64,000 bases of DNA from Ustilago trichophora (lineage: Eukaryota > Basidiomycota > Ustilaginomycetes > Ustilaginales > Ustilaginaceae). The stretch lies in contig OOIN01000004.1 in NCBI GenBank assembly GCA_900323505.1, positions 744,001 to 808,000 on the forward strand, written 5' to 3'. Of the stretch, positions 29,109-39,088 are shown one piece after another (position 1 is the stretch's first letter; every line of letters starts with the position of its first letter). Below the pieces are notes generated by a model. That model was not told the DNA's origin and did no database searches. It was given only the letters and a program-made list of their open reading frames with translations. The position numbers were made by a program, and so were the translations under genes.

Positions 29109-32100
29109 ATGCCGCTCCCAGCGCATCAAAGTGGGCAGGCTGCTGCTTCGTCTCAACAGCAGCAGCAGCAACACCATCATCACCACCAACAGCATTACTT
29201 TGCCCAATCTCAGCAGCACCAATACCATCATCAACAACCGCAGCAGCAGCAGCGACAACAACAACAACAACAACAACAAGAAAAGTCACAGTCCCAACCA
29301 ATCGGTCGCAGCCAGTCGGCTTTCAACTTTCTCCTCAACAAGGCAAAAGCGCCCTTCTCGTCCTCCTCCAGCTCCTCGACGTTGAACGCTTCCACCTCCC
29401 TCTCCTCCCTGTCCATTCACCAAGAAGATCCTTTCGATGACACCACCAACCACATCCAATACCATCGTCAGCTTCAGAAGGATCACACCTTCCCCCAAGC
29501 ACCAACCAGCTCTGGACAAGCTCGCAGAGTCCCCAGTGGCAGCATAGACAAAATTTCGCGCGCACAACAACACCAGCAACCCCAAGCGGATATAAACTCC
29601 GCGTCCCATCCCTCCAGGCCAAGCGGCGCTCCTTTCTCGCGTCCGAGCTATTCAGAAGAGTCTCAAAATGCTGTCGCCAGTCCCACCAAAAGGAGCTTCT
29701 TTGGTGGCATCGGCCGCGATCGCAAAGCTTCCACCGCTTCCATGAAGCAACCTGCGCCGCAGAAACCCAACTTCTCCTATAGCCCGCTCTCCAAAGGACA
29801 TCGCCCTGAACCTTCCACCAGCAACTATGCCCAATTTAGCAAAAGTCAGTCCGACCTGCACGCTCGTGCCGACTTCCCCTCGCCCACCGATGCCCCTGCC
29901 GAGCTACCGCGTATGCCCACCATCTACCAGCAAAACGCACCTGCTTCTGCAGACCGTAATCGATACCTCCGCTCGCCCAGTCCCGCTATGAACTTTTCGC
30001 GCAGCGTCGATGACCTCAGCTCAGTGGAACAGCCCGTCTCGCCCTTCCCAGCCTCGCCAGGATACGACGAAAGCACCTCCACACTCGCCACAATGGCCAC
30101 TTCCACCTCGCCTGGCACATGGGGAGAGCACGGCGTTCCCGGCGCACAAGCCGACTGGAGGCCCAGCGATATGGGCACCCTTGCGTCCCCAACACAGCAG
30201 CAGACCGCTTCCTTCCAGCGCTTCAAAGGAGGTCACAACAAGCTCGACTCGATTGCCTCGCACGTACAACCCTCCACAGGCTCCGTCCAGTCTCCGCCCA
30301 ACAACTGGACCAGCATGTCGCCTCCTCAGTACAGCTATCTGCAGTCGTCCGCTCCACAGGGAAAGGAAGCCAAACATGCACGCAAGGTCTCCAAGCTCAC
30401 TGGGAAAGAGACGGGCCGTGGTGTCGTCGCAACCAGCCTCGCAGCCTCGCTTGGACTTACCAATCTCGGCGGTTCCGCTTCTACGCCCGCTCCCTTGTCC
30501 ATCCAAACCTCTTCTGAGCCGGTTCCTCTACCTCCCGGGTCTGTCTTTCAAGGCTTCATCAGTCGCAATGCCAACATCAGTCTCACGCTGGCACAACTCA
30601 GTGGTCACGATCACGGCAAGGGCAAGGAGAAGGACATCGCCAAAGGCTGGAAGCCATACCGTGTTGTGCTGCAGGATGGACGCCTATGCTTCTACAAGCC
30701 GCCCAGCAACATCTCGGATGAGGTCAAGACGCTCTTCCCTGCCGGTGTCGTACGCAGCGTTCCCGACACTCCCGCCTCGTCCGCTTCCTTTGCCAGTCTC
30801 AATACCGAAGCGCTCATGAGGAGCGGTCTCAGCAAGGCCGATCTCCTGTCAGCCACTTCCAGCACAACAGAGATGACTTCGCCGCTTCCTTCGCCCAGCA
30901 TGCGACCACGCATGCCAGCTGTCCGTCAGAACTCCAACAAGTCGGCCACCGCCTCGATCGAGCCACCGGCTACACCCAGTTCCGCTCCCTTGCCGCCGAA
31001 CGTCAGTGGTGCTGCACACCGATCCTGGGTCAAGGCAGGAAAGCATCCCGATCTTGTGCTGGTGGATTCCGTAGACGCCCCTCAGGGATGGGCCGAACGT
31101 GTCCAAAGTGGCAGCATCGCGGCGTTGGCACACGAGTTTGTCAAGGCGACGCAATTCCCCACAGCAGCCGAGCAGGCCTTCAAGCCCCTTTCACGACGCT
31201 CCATCGCATCACCTCTGATCGCTCAATTCAAGCCCGACAGAGCGGCCGAACTCGTGGTGGAAACGTTCGTAGTTGCCGTGCTGACATCTATCTCCGCTGG
31301 CGGAGAGGCGGCTCTAGACGTGTCGAAGCAGATCAACACCTTCATCTCAGAGGTGCAGAGACGGATGGAAGAGGCGCCTGCAGCTGCCCAAGACGTTCCA
31401 AACGAAGTTGATTCGATCCCTTCGCTCAAGTCGCGATTAGCTACATTGCTCGATGTCGCCGTGCAAGCTGGCTTCGCGCAGCTCCCGGAAGTAGCCGGCT
31501 CTCTTCGACGTCTTGCAGCCTCAGCGCAACTCGACGGCGACGATCTCGATAACAAGCTGGTCATGTCAACGCTGCCCGTCTTCGACGCTGAAGCCATTGC
31601 GGCCAGCGGTCCCGTCGACTGGGTCAGCAAGGTGGCCGAGATGGGTCCGGTCGATGCACGTGAAGACCTTCAAGAGTTGCGTAGCTCGCTTTCCATCTCG
31701 GATGCTCTGTTGCTCCACTTGGAACCCCTCGAGATCGCCCAACAGATTCAGCTCTTCCATGCCGACGCCTTGCGTCGTCTCGCAGGCTCACATCTGTCGC
31801 TCAGCGAGCTGCTCGAAGCGGCAAAGACGCATAACAAGGACGTTGCTGCGCTTAGCTTCGACTCCTTATCTCCTCATCCCATCACCGCCTTGGCTCTCAA
31901 GCATCTCCTCAGCTCCAGCTCCGCCGGACATGATGCGCCAAGTTTCGGTCAGAACGGCGCTCGTCATCGCGCCTCAGTGCTGCGTCACTGGATCGCCGTT
32001 GCCTCCTACCTGCTCACCCTTGGCGATGTAGCCGGCTGGATGGCTGTATGCACTGCCCTGTGCTCTCGTGCAGTGACACGCCTTGAGCAGACGTGGCGCT

Positions 32101-35100
32101 ACTTGGCTGAAGGTGACCGAGTTCTAGTGGCAGAAGAATGGGCCCCGGTTCTATCGAGCATCTCCTGGACGGAAGGCCTGGCGGTCAATGTGCGTTCGCG
32201 TTTCGTTGGGGAAGCTCCCGAGCCCTTTGTCACCCTACCAGACGGTCAGAGGGCCTCAACCATTCCTTTCCTCGGTAACGCTCTCTATCGCGTTTTGCGC
32301 CATTCGGAGAGTCCTGCTGCCATCCCACCGGCCGCCGATCATGTCAGGATCTCCAGTCGAGCCGAAGACGCCTACGGTCTTTGGACATCAACAAAAGAAT
32401 GGCGAGCCGCTTGTCAACAGTTTACCTCCGAGTCGGCTTTGTGCATCGCAGCACACGCGGAGCCCTTGGTCGAGTATCAGGCAACCTTGCAGCTGCTCTT
32501 CCGGGATGCTGTTGAGATGCCGACGTCCGAATTCAACATGGAACGCTCCTTCCAGCTCGAGCCGAAAGCGCTTGGCAACCTCGATGCGCGCGAGAGGCAC
32601 TGGCTGCCTCCGAACGCCAACCCTTGTCTGCCGCTTGTGCCCTTGCTCTTCCCGCAGCCTCTTCCGCTCTTGTCGCTGCTGAACGCCACTCAAATCAAAG
32701 CCGAGCTCTTCCACCGCGATGATCAGCGAGCAAACCTCAGCAATGACCCACAAGCAACGATCACTTCACGCTCCTCGACAAGGCCTTCGTTGGTTGGGTC
32801 GCCGCTCATCCGATCTTCAGCCTTCTCACCTCCCCTTGGTGGCCGATCAGGACGTAGCGCCGCCTTCAACGGCGTCATCGAGTGGGCCTCTGTGACTCCA
32901 ACACCGAGTTGGGAAGACCCCAACAACAGCGTCGTCAAGATCGGCAACGAGCTGGTGCTTCGAGTGGTGCAAGAGCCCAACCTGTCGCTTCCTAACTCAC
33001 CGATGACCAGCAAGCGCTTCTCGCAAGACTTTGGCCGTGCTTCGCGACCGCTCTCGCAGATCTCGAAGCGATCCAGCTTGCCCGCATCCAATCGCAGCTC
33101 GGTTGTCGACATTGTGGTACCAGTGCAGGTGGTCGTCAAGGCAGCCACGCTCGACCGCATGATCGATCTGCTTGTCATGGGAGTCCAGCACATCAGCATG
33201 CCGCCTAGTCCCTCCACCATTGATGGTGCGGAGGCGCAGAACACGCCGTCGAGAAAGACAAGGCTGGTGATGGACATGGAGACCTACCGTACCACTTTCT
33301 TGGCCACGTTCCGCAGTCTCTGTTCGCCTCCGGAGCTGTTCGAGCAGCTGCAGAAGCGCTTCTCGACGGCCATCACGGCAAGCAAAGAGCTGGCGGGCGC
33401 CGACGAGTTCCTCACTTCAAGCCAATTCCCTTCATGGATCCCAGTGATCCCTGCAGGCAGTCAAGCAGAGCCCACCGACTGGGACATGGTGTACCGCATC
33501 CGCATGGGTGTCGTGCTCACCCTGCGGCTGTGGATCGATCGCTTCCCTCAGGACTTTGTCGATGACGACGTGCTCTACCACCTCGCACTGAGCTTCCTCC
33601 GCCAGCCCGGCATGGAGGTCACTGCCGAGGACCCCGATCAGCAAAAGGTAGTCAACGCCTTGTCTCAGCTCAGAAGCATGTTCGGTGCAAGAATCATGGG
33701 CGCCAATGCGAGGCAAGAGGAGCGCAGCTACGCAGCCAACCTTCCCGTCCATGTTTCCAACCACCAGCATCAGGCCGAGTTCGACTTTGACCGGGCGACT
33801 GCCGCTGAGCTGGTCGAGTACCTCGAATCGATCGCGACAGTCTTCTTCGACAAGATTGTTGATCGTGATCTTCTCGTTGTCAGCGAGATTTTTGAAAAGC
33901 AAGCAAGCCACCCGGCTGCATGGTTCACGGTCAAGTCGGGCAGCACTGGCACAGGCGAGGAGGACAAGCCTGTCACCAATATGTACACCATGCTCGATGT
34001 CCTCAAGGCATGCGATGGAACCAGCAAAGACGCTAGTCAGGACACCGGCAAGGATGCGACACTGCAACAGAAGCTCCCATCTGCGGTCCGCGATGCCTTG
34101 GCGGCACAAAGTCTCTTCCGCGGCTGGATTGCAATCCACATCATCGAGTCGGGCATCGGTCTCGAGCGACGTCAGGAGAGGCTCTCAAAGCTTTTGGATG
34201 CACTTTGGATTTGCAGAGCTCGCATGCTAAGGTTGAGGGCCGACGATGTCACGACTCCGGTCAACCCTCAGTTTGGCAACGCCAGCATGGTTGCAGACAC
34301 GTCTCTGCCCTTCCGCGAGCCCACCATTGGATCCTTCGTAGAATCTGCCATCGTCAATACGCTCGGCTCCTCTGAATCTCGCGTCTTCTTGCGAGCATGG
34401 CAAGGTGTTGCTGCAGCTCGTGGAGCCAAGGGTGACGGTCTCGAGGACTTGATGCCGAAGCAGATCGATTCCGACATGCGCTCAGCCACAGAAATGTCCG
34501 GTACGCCTGACATTGGCTGGATTCTTGCCTGTTTGGCCGAGGTTGCTACCAAGGCTCCGAGCATCCAGACGTCCGCAGCTGATATCGAACTCGTCGACTT
34601 TGAGAAGCGCCGCACCATGTGGGCGCTCATTGATGGCGCTGTCCGCGTGCGTCCGGCATGCAGTGTCCCTGATCTTGTCGACCTTGCTGGTGCTCGATTG
34701 CGCTTGATGCAGAGCGCTCTGACTCGAGTCATCTGGGATCGTCGGGCGTTCCGTGAAGACGCAGCTAATGAAATGCGCAACGCCCCACCTGTCCGTTCTG
34801 ACGCTCGTCAGCGTCCCACGACTTCAAGCAAAGCACTCACTGGCCTTTCCAGGCAGCAACAGGAGAAGTTGCGTCGCGACCGAGCTGCGCTCGAGATGCT
34901 CAACTCGCTTCCCTTGCGTCCGTCCATCACGTCCCGCGTTTCGAGCATGCGCTCCGGTAGCGCGCGTGCATCGGCTGCAAATTCACCGTCGTCCGGTTCT
35001 GCGCCACTGCCTCGGGAGAAAGCTGCGATGGCACAGGCGCCTCCTCCCGACAAGGCGACGATTCGTGCTCGTCGCATGACTGCGCTCTTCAAAGGAGCGG

Positions 35101-36992
35101 TCCGTCCGCTTATTTCATTAGATAAGCCAGATGCTCCCGCCAAGTCGGTGTCTGAGCTGATGCGCTTGACTCCACTGCAGAAGCCCTCCATCGTGGCAGG
35201 TCTTGGCGGTGCACGCGTGTCGATCTGGAACAACACTCAACGCTCGTTCGTCTTCCATCTGACTTCGCAAGAGGGCGCCAAGTATTTGCTGCAAACCACC
35301 AATGCTGCAGAACTGGCCGAATGGATCGGTCACATCGAGCGGGCCTCCAAGGAATACGCTGTGCACCGGCCCTTGGACCCGCGCAAGGGTGCCATGCCCA
35401 TTCGGGGCAAGGCAGCAGCTGCACCTCTGTATGGACGTCCTTTGGTGGAGCTCGTCGAGCGCGAGGGTCACTCTGTGCCTACCGCAGTCGAGCGGATGTT
35501 TGCAGAGATCGAAGCAAGAGGTCTACGAGAGCAAGGCATCTACCGAATTTCGGGCTCGAAGAGCGCAGTCGAAAATCTGCGACGGGCATGGGACCATCAG
35601 CCCGCAGAGTCGATCGACCTTTCCACTGGTGAATTCAGCGACATTCACACCATTGCCGGCGCCGTCAAGACGTGGCTTCGCGAGTTGCCCGAGCCGCTCA
35701 TCACTTTTGATTCGTACGACGACCTCATCGCCACAAATTCCATGGAGAACGATGACCGCCTCTACGCCATGCGTGATATCATCTGGAAAATGCCCAAGTG
35801 CCACTTTGACGTCTTGCGTCGCACAGCAGAGCACCTTGCCCGTGTCGTCGAGGAAGGCGAGGTCAACAAGATGCTGGCTCACAACGTTGCGCTGGTGTTT
35901 GGCACCTCTCTGTTGAATCCAACTCCCAGCCCATCGAGCGTTGCTGTTGGCTTTGGCAATCTCGGAAAGGCTGCCAATGTGGTCAAGACGATCGTTACCA
36001 TGCACGAATGGCTGTTCGAGCCCGAGCCCGAGCCCGAGCCCGAGGCAGAGGTTGAACACGATGTCGAGGCTCCAGAGCATGTAGAGCAGAGCACTGTCGC
36101 AGAAGAGCCAGCCGATCCAAGCACAGTAGCTGTCCTGGTTGCGAATGCAGATGAAACTGCAATTCCGACCGCGCCCTTGGATCTTGGTCGTGTTCGTGGA
36201 GCTTCGCTCTCCTCGTCGGACGACTCTGTCCCAGTGCACATCACTGATTCCGCCACTTTGAGTGTTCCTGCCGAGCATTCAGCGAGTCAGAAGGCGGACA
36301 TCGAGGGCGGTGACGACGAGTCCGTGTCCGAGCTTCCAGTGAGGTCGCGTCGCGGTGGTCGAGCGAGACCATTGACAATTGTGGGTCTTGATGGGCTGTC
36401 TGCCTTGGGCGGAACTGATTCTGTGGCCAAGGTGCTCGAGAGCGGTGGAAGCTCGGAGGCTGCCAACGTAGATGCAATTGGCGAGTCGTCACAGGAAGTG
36501 ATTGAGACCGTACAGTCCGAAACCGATGCCTCCATCGCGTCTCAACCGATGCAGGCAGCTCCTCGCATCGTGCTCTCGGGGGATGGCGACAGCGAGAACG
36601 AAGCGGTCGACGAGGGCTCGCAAAGCGGTGGCGATGACTCGAATGACATTGATGGCACTATTGACGAGACGCAGGACATTTCTGTGACTGTTCGCGAAGG
36701 AGGCGAGCAGCACACTCACACTGATGCAGCAAAGGCGAGGGAACATGACGACGACGATGTGAGCCCCGGGCTCGCCGTAGCCTCTGAACGTCCCCGAAAA
36801 ACACGCAGCAGCTACCGCGACAGCGTCTTCACCTCGTACTCGATCTACGCAGACTGCTTTGACAATATGAAGCTGGAAAGCCAGTCTTCTGCCGCTAGCA
36901 TGGTCAAGCGTCAATCGATGCACCTGTTGGGACAGCCCTGTGGCGCTTCCCCGGAGGTTGAATCGACAGAGGCCAAAGCCACCGAGGCTTGA
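29109..36992 (+). CDS. BEM2: BEM2-like Rho GTPase-activating protein with RasGEF-like and PH domains
   Basis: The protein is 2627 aa; start is the first ATG of the frame (MPLPAHQSGQ). Order: a Gln/His-rich tract (about 15-60) and Ser-rich disordered region; a first PH-like segment (from about 477: GSVFQGFISRN, then GWKPYRVVLQDGRLCFY); helical region; RasGEF N-type module (about 1340-1560: LDRMIDLLVMGVQH, TYRTTFLATFRSLCSPPELF); degenerate RasGEF-like region (about 1560-1890); PH domain (about 2017-2085: LTSQEGAKYLLQTTNAAELAEWI); RhoGAP domain (about 2106-2268) with GIYRISGS, whose Arg (about 2146) is the catalytic finger, and NKMLAHNVALVFG; acidic tail starting with an EP repeat (36018-36045). 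This order matches yeast Bem2 (2167 aa), a GAP for Rho1/Cdc42 in bud emergence and cell polarity. In a smut it would be expected to shape polar growth; that is inference. No intron needed. Confidence 0.92.
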   Translation: MPLPAHQSGQAAASSQQQQQQHHHHHQQHYFAQSQQHQYHHQQPQQQQRQQQQQQQQEKSQSQPIGRSQSAFNFLLNKAKAPFSSSSSSSTLNASTSLSSLSIHQEDPFDDTTNHIQYHRQLQKDHTFPQAPTSSGQARRVPSGSIDKISRAQQHQQPQADINSASHPSRPSGAPFSRPSYSEESQNAVASPTKRSFFGGIGRDRKASTASMKQPAPQKPNFSYSPLSKGHRPEPSTSNYAQFSKSQSDLHARADFPSPTDAPAELPRMPTIYQQNAPASADRNRYLRSPSPAMNFSRSVDDLSSVEQPVSPFPASPGYDESTSTLATMATSTSPGTWGEHGVPGAQADWRPSDMGTLASPTQQQTASFQRFKGGHNKLDSIASHVQPSTGSVQSPPNNWTSMSPPQYSYLQSSAPQGKEAKHARKVSKLTGKETGRGVVATSLAASLGLTNLGGSASTPAPLSIQTSSEPVPLPPGSVFQGFISRNANISLTLAQLSGHDHGKGKEKDIAKGWKPYRVVLQDGRLCFYKPPSNISDEVKTLFPAGVVRSVPDTPASSASFASLNTEALMRSGLSKADLLSATSSTTEMTSPLPSPSMRPRMPAVRQNSNKSATASIEPPATPSSAPLPPNVSGAAHRSWVKAGKHPDLVLVDSVDAPQGWAERVQSGSIAALAHEFVKATQFPTAAEQAFKPLSRRSIASPLIAQFKPDRAAELVVETFVVAVLTSISAGGEAALDVSKQINTFISEVQRRMEEAPAAAQDVPNEVDSIPSLKSRLATLLDVAVQAGFAQLPEVAGSLRRLAASAQLDGDDLDNKLVMSTLPVFDAEAIAASGPVDWVSKVAEMGPVDAREDLQELRSSLSISDALLLHLEPLEIAQQIQLFHADALRRLAGSHLSLSELLEAAKTHNKDVAALSFDSLSPHPITALALKHLLSSSSAGHDAPSFGQNGARHRASVLRHWIAVASYLLTLGDVAGWMAVCTALCSRAVTRLEQTWRYLAEGDRVLVAEEWAPVLSSISWTEGLAVNVRSRFVGEAPEPFVTLPDGQRASTIPFLGNALYRVLRHSESPAAIPPAADHVRISSRAEDAYGLWTSTKEWRAACQQFTSESALCIAAHAEPLVEYQATLQLLFRDAVEMPTSEFNMERSFQLEPKALGNLDARERHWLPPNANPCLPLVPLLFPQPLPLLSLLNATQIKAELFHRDDQRANLSNDPQATITSRSSTRPSLVGSPLIRSSAFSPPLGGRSGRSAAFNGVIEWASVTPTPSWEDPNNSVVKIGNELVLRVVQEPNLSLPNSPMTSKRFSQDFGRASRPLSQISKRSSLPASNRSSVVDIVVPVQVVVKAATLDRMIDLLVMGVQHISMPPSPSTIDGAEAQNTPSRKTRLVMDMETYRTTFLATFRSLCSPPELFEQLQKRFSTAITASKELAGADEFLTSSQFPSWIPVIPAGSQAEPTDWDMVYRIRMGVVLTLRLWIDRFPQDFVDDDVLYHLALSFLRQPGMEVTAEDPDQQKVVNALSQLRSMFGARIMGANARQEERSYAANLPVHVSNHQHQAEFDFDRATAAELVEYLESIATVFFDKIVDRDLLVVSEIFEKQASHPAAWFTVKSGSTGTGEEDKPVTNMYTMLDVLKACDGTSKDASQDTGKDATLQQKLPSAVRDALAAQSLFRGWIAIHIIESGIGLERRQERLSKLLDALWICRARMLRLRADDVTTPVNPQFGNASMVADTSLPFREPTIGSFVESAIVNTLGSSESRVFLRAWQGVAAARGAKGDGLEDLMPKQIDSDMRSATEMSGTPDIGWILACLAEVATKAPSIQTSAADIELVDFEKRRTMWALIDGAVRVRPACSVPDLVDLAGARLRLMQSALTRVIWDRRAFREDAANEMRNAPPVRSDARQRPTTSSKALTGLSRQQQEKLRRDRAALEMLNSLPLRPSITSRVSSMRSGSARASAANSPSSGSAPLPREKAAMAQAPPPDKATIRARRMTALFKGAVRPLISLDKPDAPAKSVSELMRLTPLQKPSIVAGLGGARVSIWNNTQRSFVFHLTSQEGAKYLLQTTNAAELAEWIGHIERASKEYAVHRPLDPRKGAMPIRGKAAAAPLYGRPLVELVEREGHSVPTAVERMFAEIEARGLREQGIYRISGSKSAVENLRRAWDHQPAESIDLSTGEFSDIHTIAGAVKTWLRELPEPLITFDSYDDLIATNSMENDDRLYAMRDIIWKMPKCHFDVLRRTAEHLARVVEEGEVNKMLAHNVALVFGTSLLNPTPSPSSVAVGFGNLGKAANVVKTIVTMHEWLFEPEPEPEPEAEVEHDVEAPEHVEQSTVAEEPADPSTVAVLVANADETAIPTAPLDLGRVRGASLSSSDDSVPVHITDSATLSVPAEHSASQKADIEGGDDESVSELPVRSRRGGRARPLTIVGLDGLSALGGTDSVAKVLESGGSSEAANVDAIGESSQEVIETVQSETDASIASQPMQAAPRIVLSGDGDSENEAVDEGSQSGGDDSNDIDGTIDETQDISVTVREGGEQHTHTDAAKAREHDDDDVSPGLAVASERPRKTRSSYRDSVFTSYSIYADCFDNMKLESQSSAASMVKRQSMHLLGQPCGASPEVESTEAKATEA

Positions 36993-37191
36993 GTCTCTTG
37001 TCGCATCTTTATTCATGCTCAATGTATTTCAACTCTACTCTTGTCACATTACAGGCCATTATCGCAATCATACCCGAGGCATTTCAGACAAAAGAATGGC
37101 GCTGATATCGTGTGTGCGTGTGTGTAAATGTGATTGCGTGAGCTGAATAATGCACTGTCAGTGAAGTGTATGTGTTGGAGTGGTGCAGCTT
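36993..37191. other. Short convergent spacer (BEM2 / PSF2)
   Basis: The 199-nt gap between tail-to-tail genes contains a TGTGTGCGTGTGTG run (37112-37126). Nothing else is seen. Confidence 0.4.
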
Positions 37192-38196
37192 TCATTCGTC
37201 CTCATCTTGGTCGTCTACGGCGAATCTTGGTGGACGATTGGAATGCGACGAGTCGAATTGTGCTGGAGGTTGTGGTTGCTGTGCTTGTTGTTGTGGAGAT
37301 GTTGATCGGGCTGCAATTGGTGCAGAGTGATATCCTGAATCGGAGACGTTTGATTTTCTTGGCTTTCCTTGTGCTGGTGATGATTCACTTTGGACGTAGA
37401 AAGCTGAATCGTCGGTAAAGGATGTATTCATCGACTCGTCCTGATGTGCAACTCGATAGCTACGTGAGATTGAATCTTGGCTTGCTCCCATGGCCAGCTC
37501 GTTTCCTTGCAATTCACTTGGTAAGCTCGGCATGAGCAACCAGCGATTCCTAACGTCCAATTCGGCCTGTAATTTTGTTTCTGCTTCGACCTCACTTGGA
37601 GGTCTTAAACTTTTCAAATGTGAGAAAGCGGTGGAGAAGAATCCTCTCAACTCTGCCACTTCGTGAGCGGAAATGTTGTGCATCTGGAGATGAACCGAGT
37701 TGATCATAGATACACCTGATAAGATTTTGCTCTGTCTTGCTTCTCGAATGTCTTTAAGCAGCGCTCTGACTCTGTTACTATTGGGTATATCATCGGAAGC
37801 ATGAGAGAGGAGGGTGTGTGAAACACCGATCCAGTAGTGAGGTAGAGGTGAAAATCCAGGTTGGGTAGTTTCCTGTTTGAGTGTTTCGGTGAGAGCGTCT
37901 ACTGTGAGCCAGGTGGGGGCGACAAGGATAGCTTTTTTGCGCTTTTTGAGATGCAATGCTACCCAAAGCGGCACGGAACAAGGTTGAGGTGGACGAAAGG
38001 GACCATAGATGCCGGAGAGTAAGCGAACTCGGTCAACGGATGTCAAGGGAATGATGGTGAGATATGTGGAAGAGAGAGAGGTTGTGGCTAGATCTAGGTC
38101 GGTAGCGCTACATCCACGGGCATGGGAGGAGACGGAGAGACTGGATGAGGCTACGCTGCCTGGTGCCGAGGAGGCGGATGCGAAGGATGATGACAT
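37192..38196 (-). CDS. PSF2: GINS complex subunit PSF2
   Basis: 334 aa from ATG 38194-38196 (MSSSFASASS). An upstream in-frame ATG (38335-38337) would give 381 aa, but the stretch between has no conserved character and ends in a pyrimidine-rich TTTCTCTTTCCCAG, more like leader or an intron end. The Psf2 core is clear: LTIIPLTSVDRVRLLSGIYG, FRPPQPCSVPLWVALHLKKR, WLTVDALTETLKQET, GFSPLPHYWIGVSHTLL, then LLKDIREARQSKI and the domain-end helix HEVAELRGFFSTAFSHLK. GINS (Sld5-Psf1-Psf2-Psf3) joins Cdc45 and Mcm2-7 to make the replicative helicase. Psf2 is usually about 200 aa; here a Ser-rich N-extension and a roughly 130-residue Gln/Ser/acidic C-tail are added. It faces away from TVP38. Confidence 0.9.
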   Translation of the reverse strand: MSSSFASASSAPGSVASSSLSVSSHARGCSATDLDLATTSLSSTYLTIIPLTSVDRVRLLSGIYGPFRPPQPCSVPLWVALHLKKRKKAILVAPTWLTVDALTETLKQETTQPGFSPLPHYWIGVSHTLLSHASDDIPNSNRVRALLKDIREARQSKILSGVSMINSVHLQMHNISAHEVAELRGFFSTAFSHLKSLRPPSEVEAETKLQAELDVRNRWLLMPSLPSELQGNELAMGASQDSISRSYRVAHQDESMNTSFTDDSAFYVQSESSPAQGKPRKSNVSDSGYHSAPIAARSTSPQQQAQQPQPPAQFDSSHSNRPPRFAVDDQDEDE

Positions 38197-39088
38197 CCTG
38201 GGAAAGAGAAAGCGAGGCAGGGGATGGCAGCAAAATTGAGATGTATGACTGCGCCAAGCCTCGTGGTGACAACTGGGGGCAAAAAAGAAAGAAGAAGGAT
38301 TGCGATGAAGAGAAGAGACGGAAGATGAGGAGGCCATAGCAGCCGGAGTGTTGGTCTCTTTGTCACATTTACTCAACACCTTGACAGTCCAAACGCGCGC
38401 GTCAACACTCAACGCGAATTCCTCATCATCTCCTCACCCTCCACCACTCCGAGATCCGAGACTTTTTCAACAAGTCTATCTATCTATCCAGTCTCGAGGT
38501 GAACCAAACAGCGGGGCCTAATTTATACGTTGACATCTCTAAACGGCAGCAGCTAGAAGTGTGAAATCATGCTGGACGACAGCACTTATCAATTGAACAT
38601 TGTGCCGAAAAAGAGAGCGAACAGAGTCATCGCTCTGTCGGCAAGGTGGACCCGTGAACAAGGCTAAGTGCGCTGCCCGAATTGAGTTGCAATTCAGGGT
38701 CCAAGCGAGCTAACTAATCATAAAATCGTCACGCCAAGCTTGAATTGACCTCCTCTCGTGGGAATGAAGCCGACAGACAGATAGACGGTCAGAAGGAGAA
38801 CAACTTACACAAACCCACCATCAACGTTTTTTCATTTGCGTTGCCAACTAACGTGGAGATATCTTCAAGCCCTGTCGATTTGCTGATCGGAGAGTATCTG
38901 CCAGAAGGGCACCTTTGCACTTTTCCATATCGTACAGATCTTGGATTTGGAACATCCGCACCGTAGAGTTGCCCTTGTTCCACTCGATAGGGCAAGACGA
39001 AGCAACATCAGGCAGTGCATACACAACTTGATCACTATACACAGAGACGAGTCCTTCAGCATAGACACTTGTCAATAAACACATCGCT
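38197..39088. promoter_or_regulatory. Divergent intergenic region PSF2 / TVP38
   Basis: The 892 nt should hold both promoters. Beside PSF2 lies a purine-rich (plus strand) tract from about 38282 to 38335. A CTATCTATCTATC repeat lies at 38476-38488. No gene is recognised. Confidence 0.4.
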
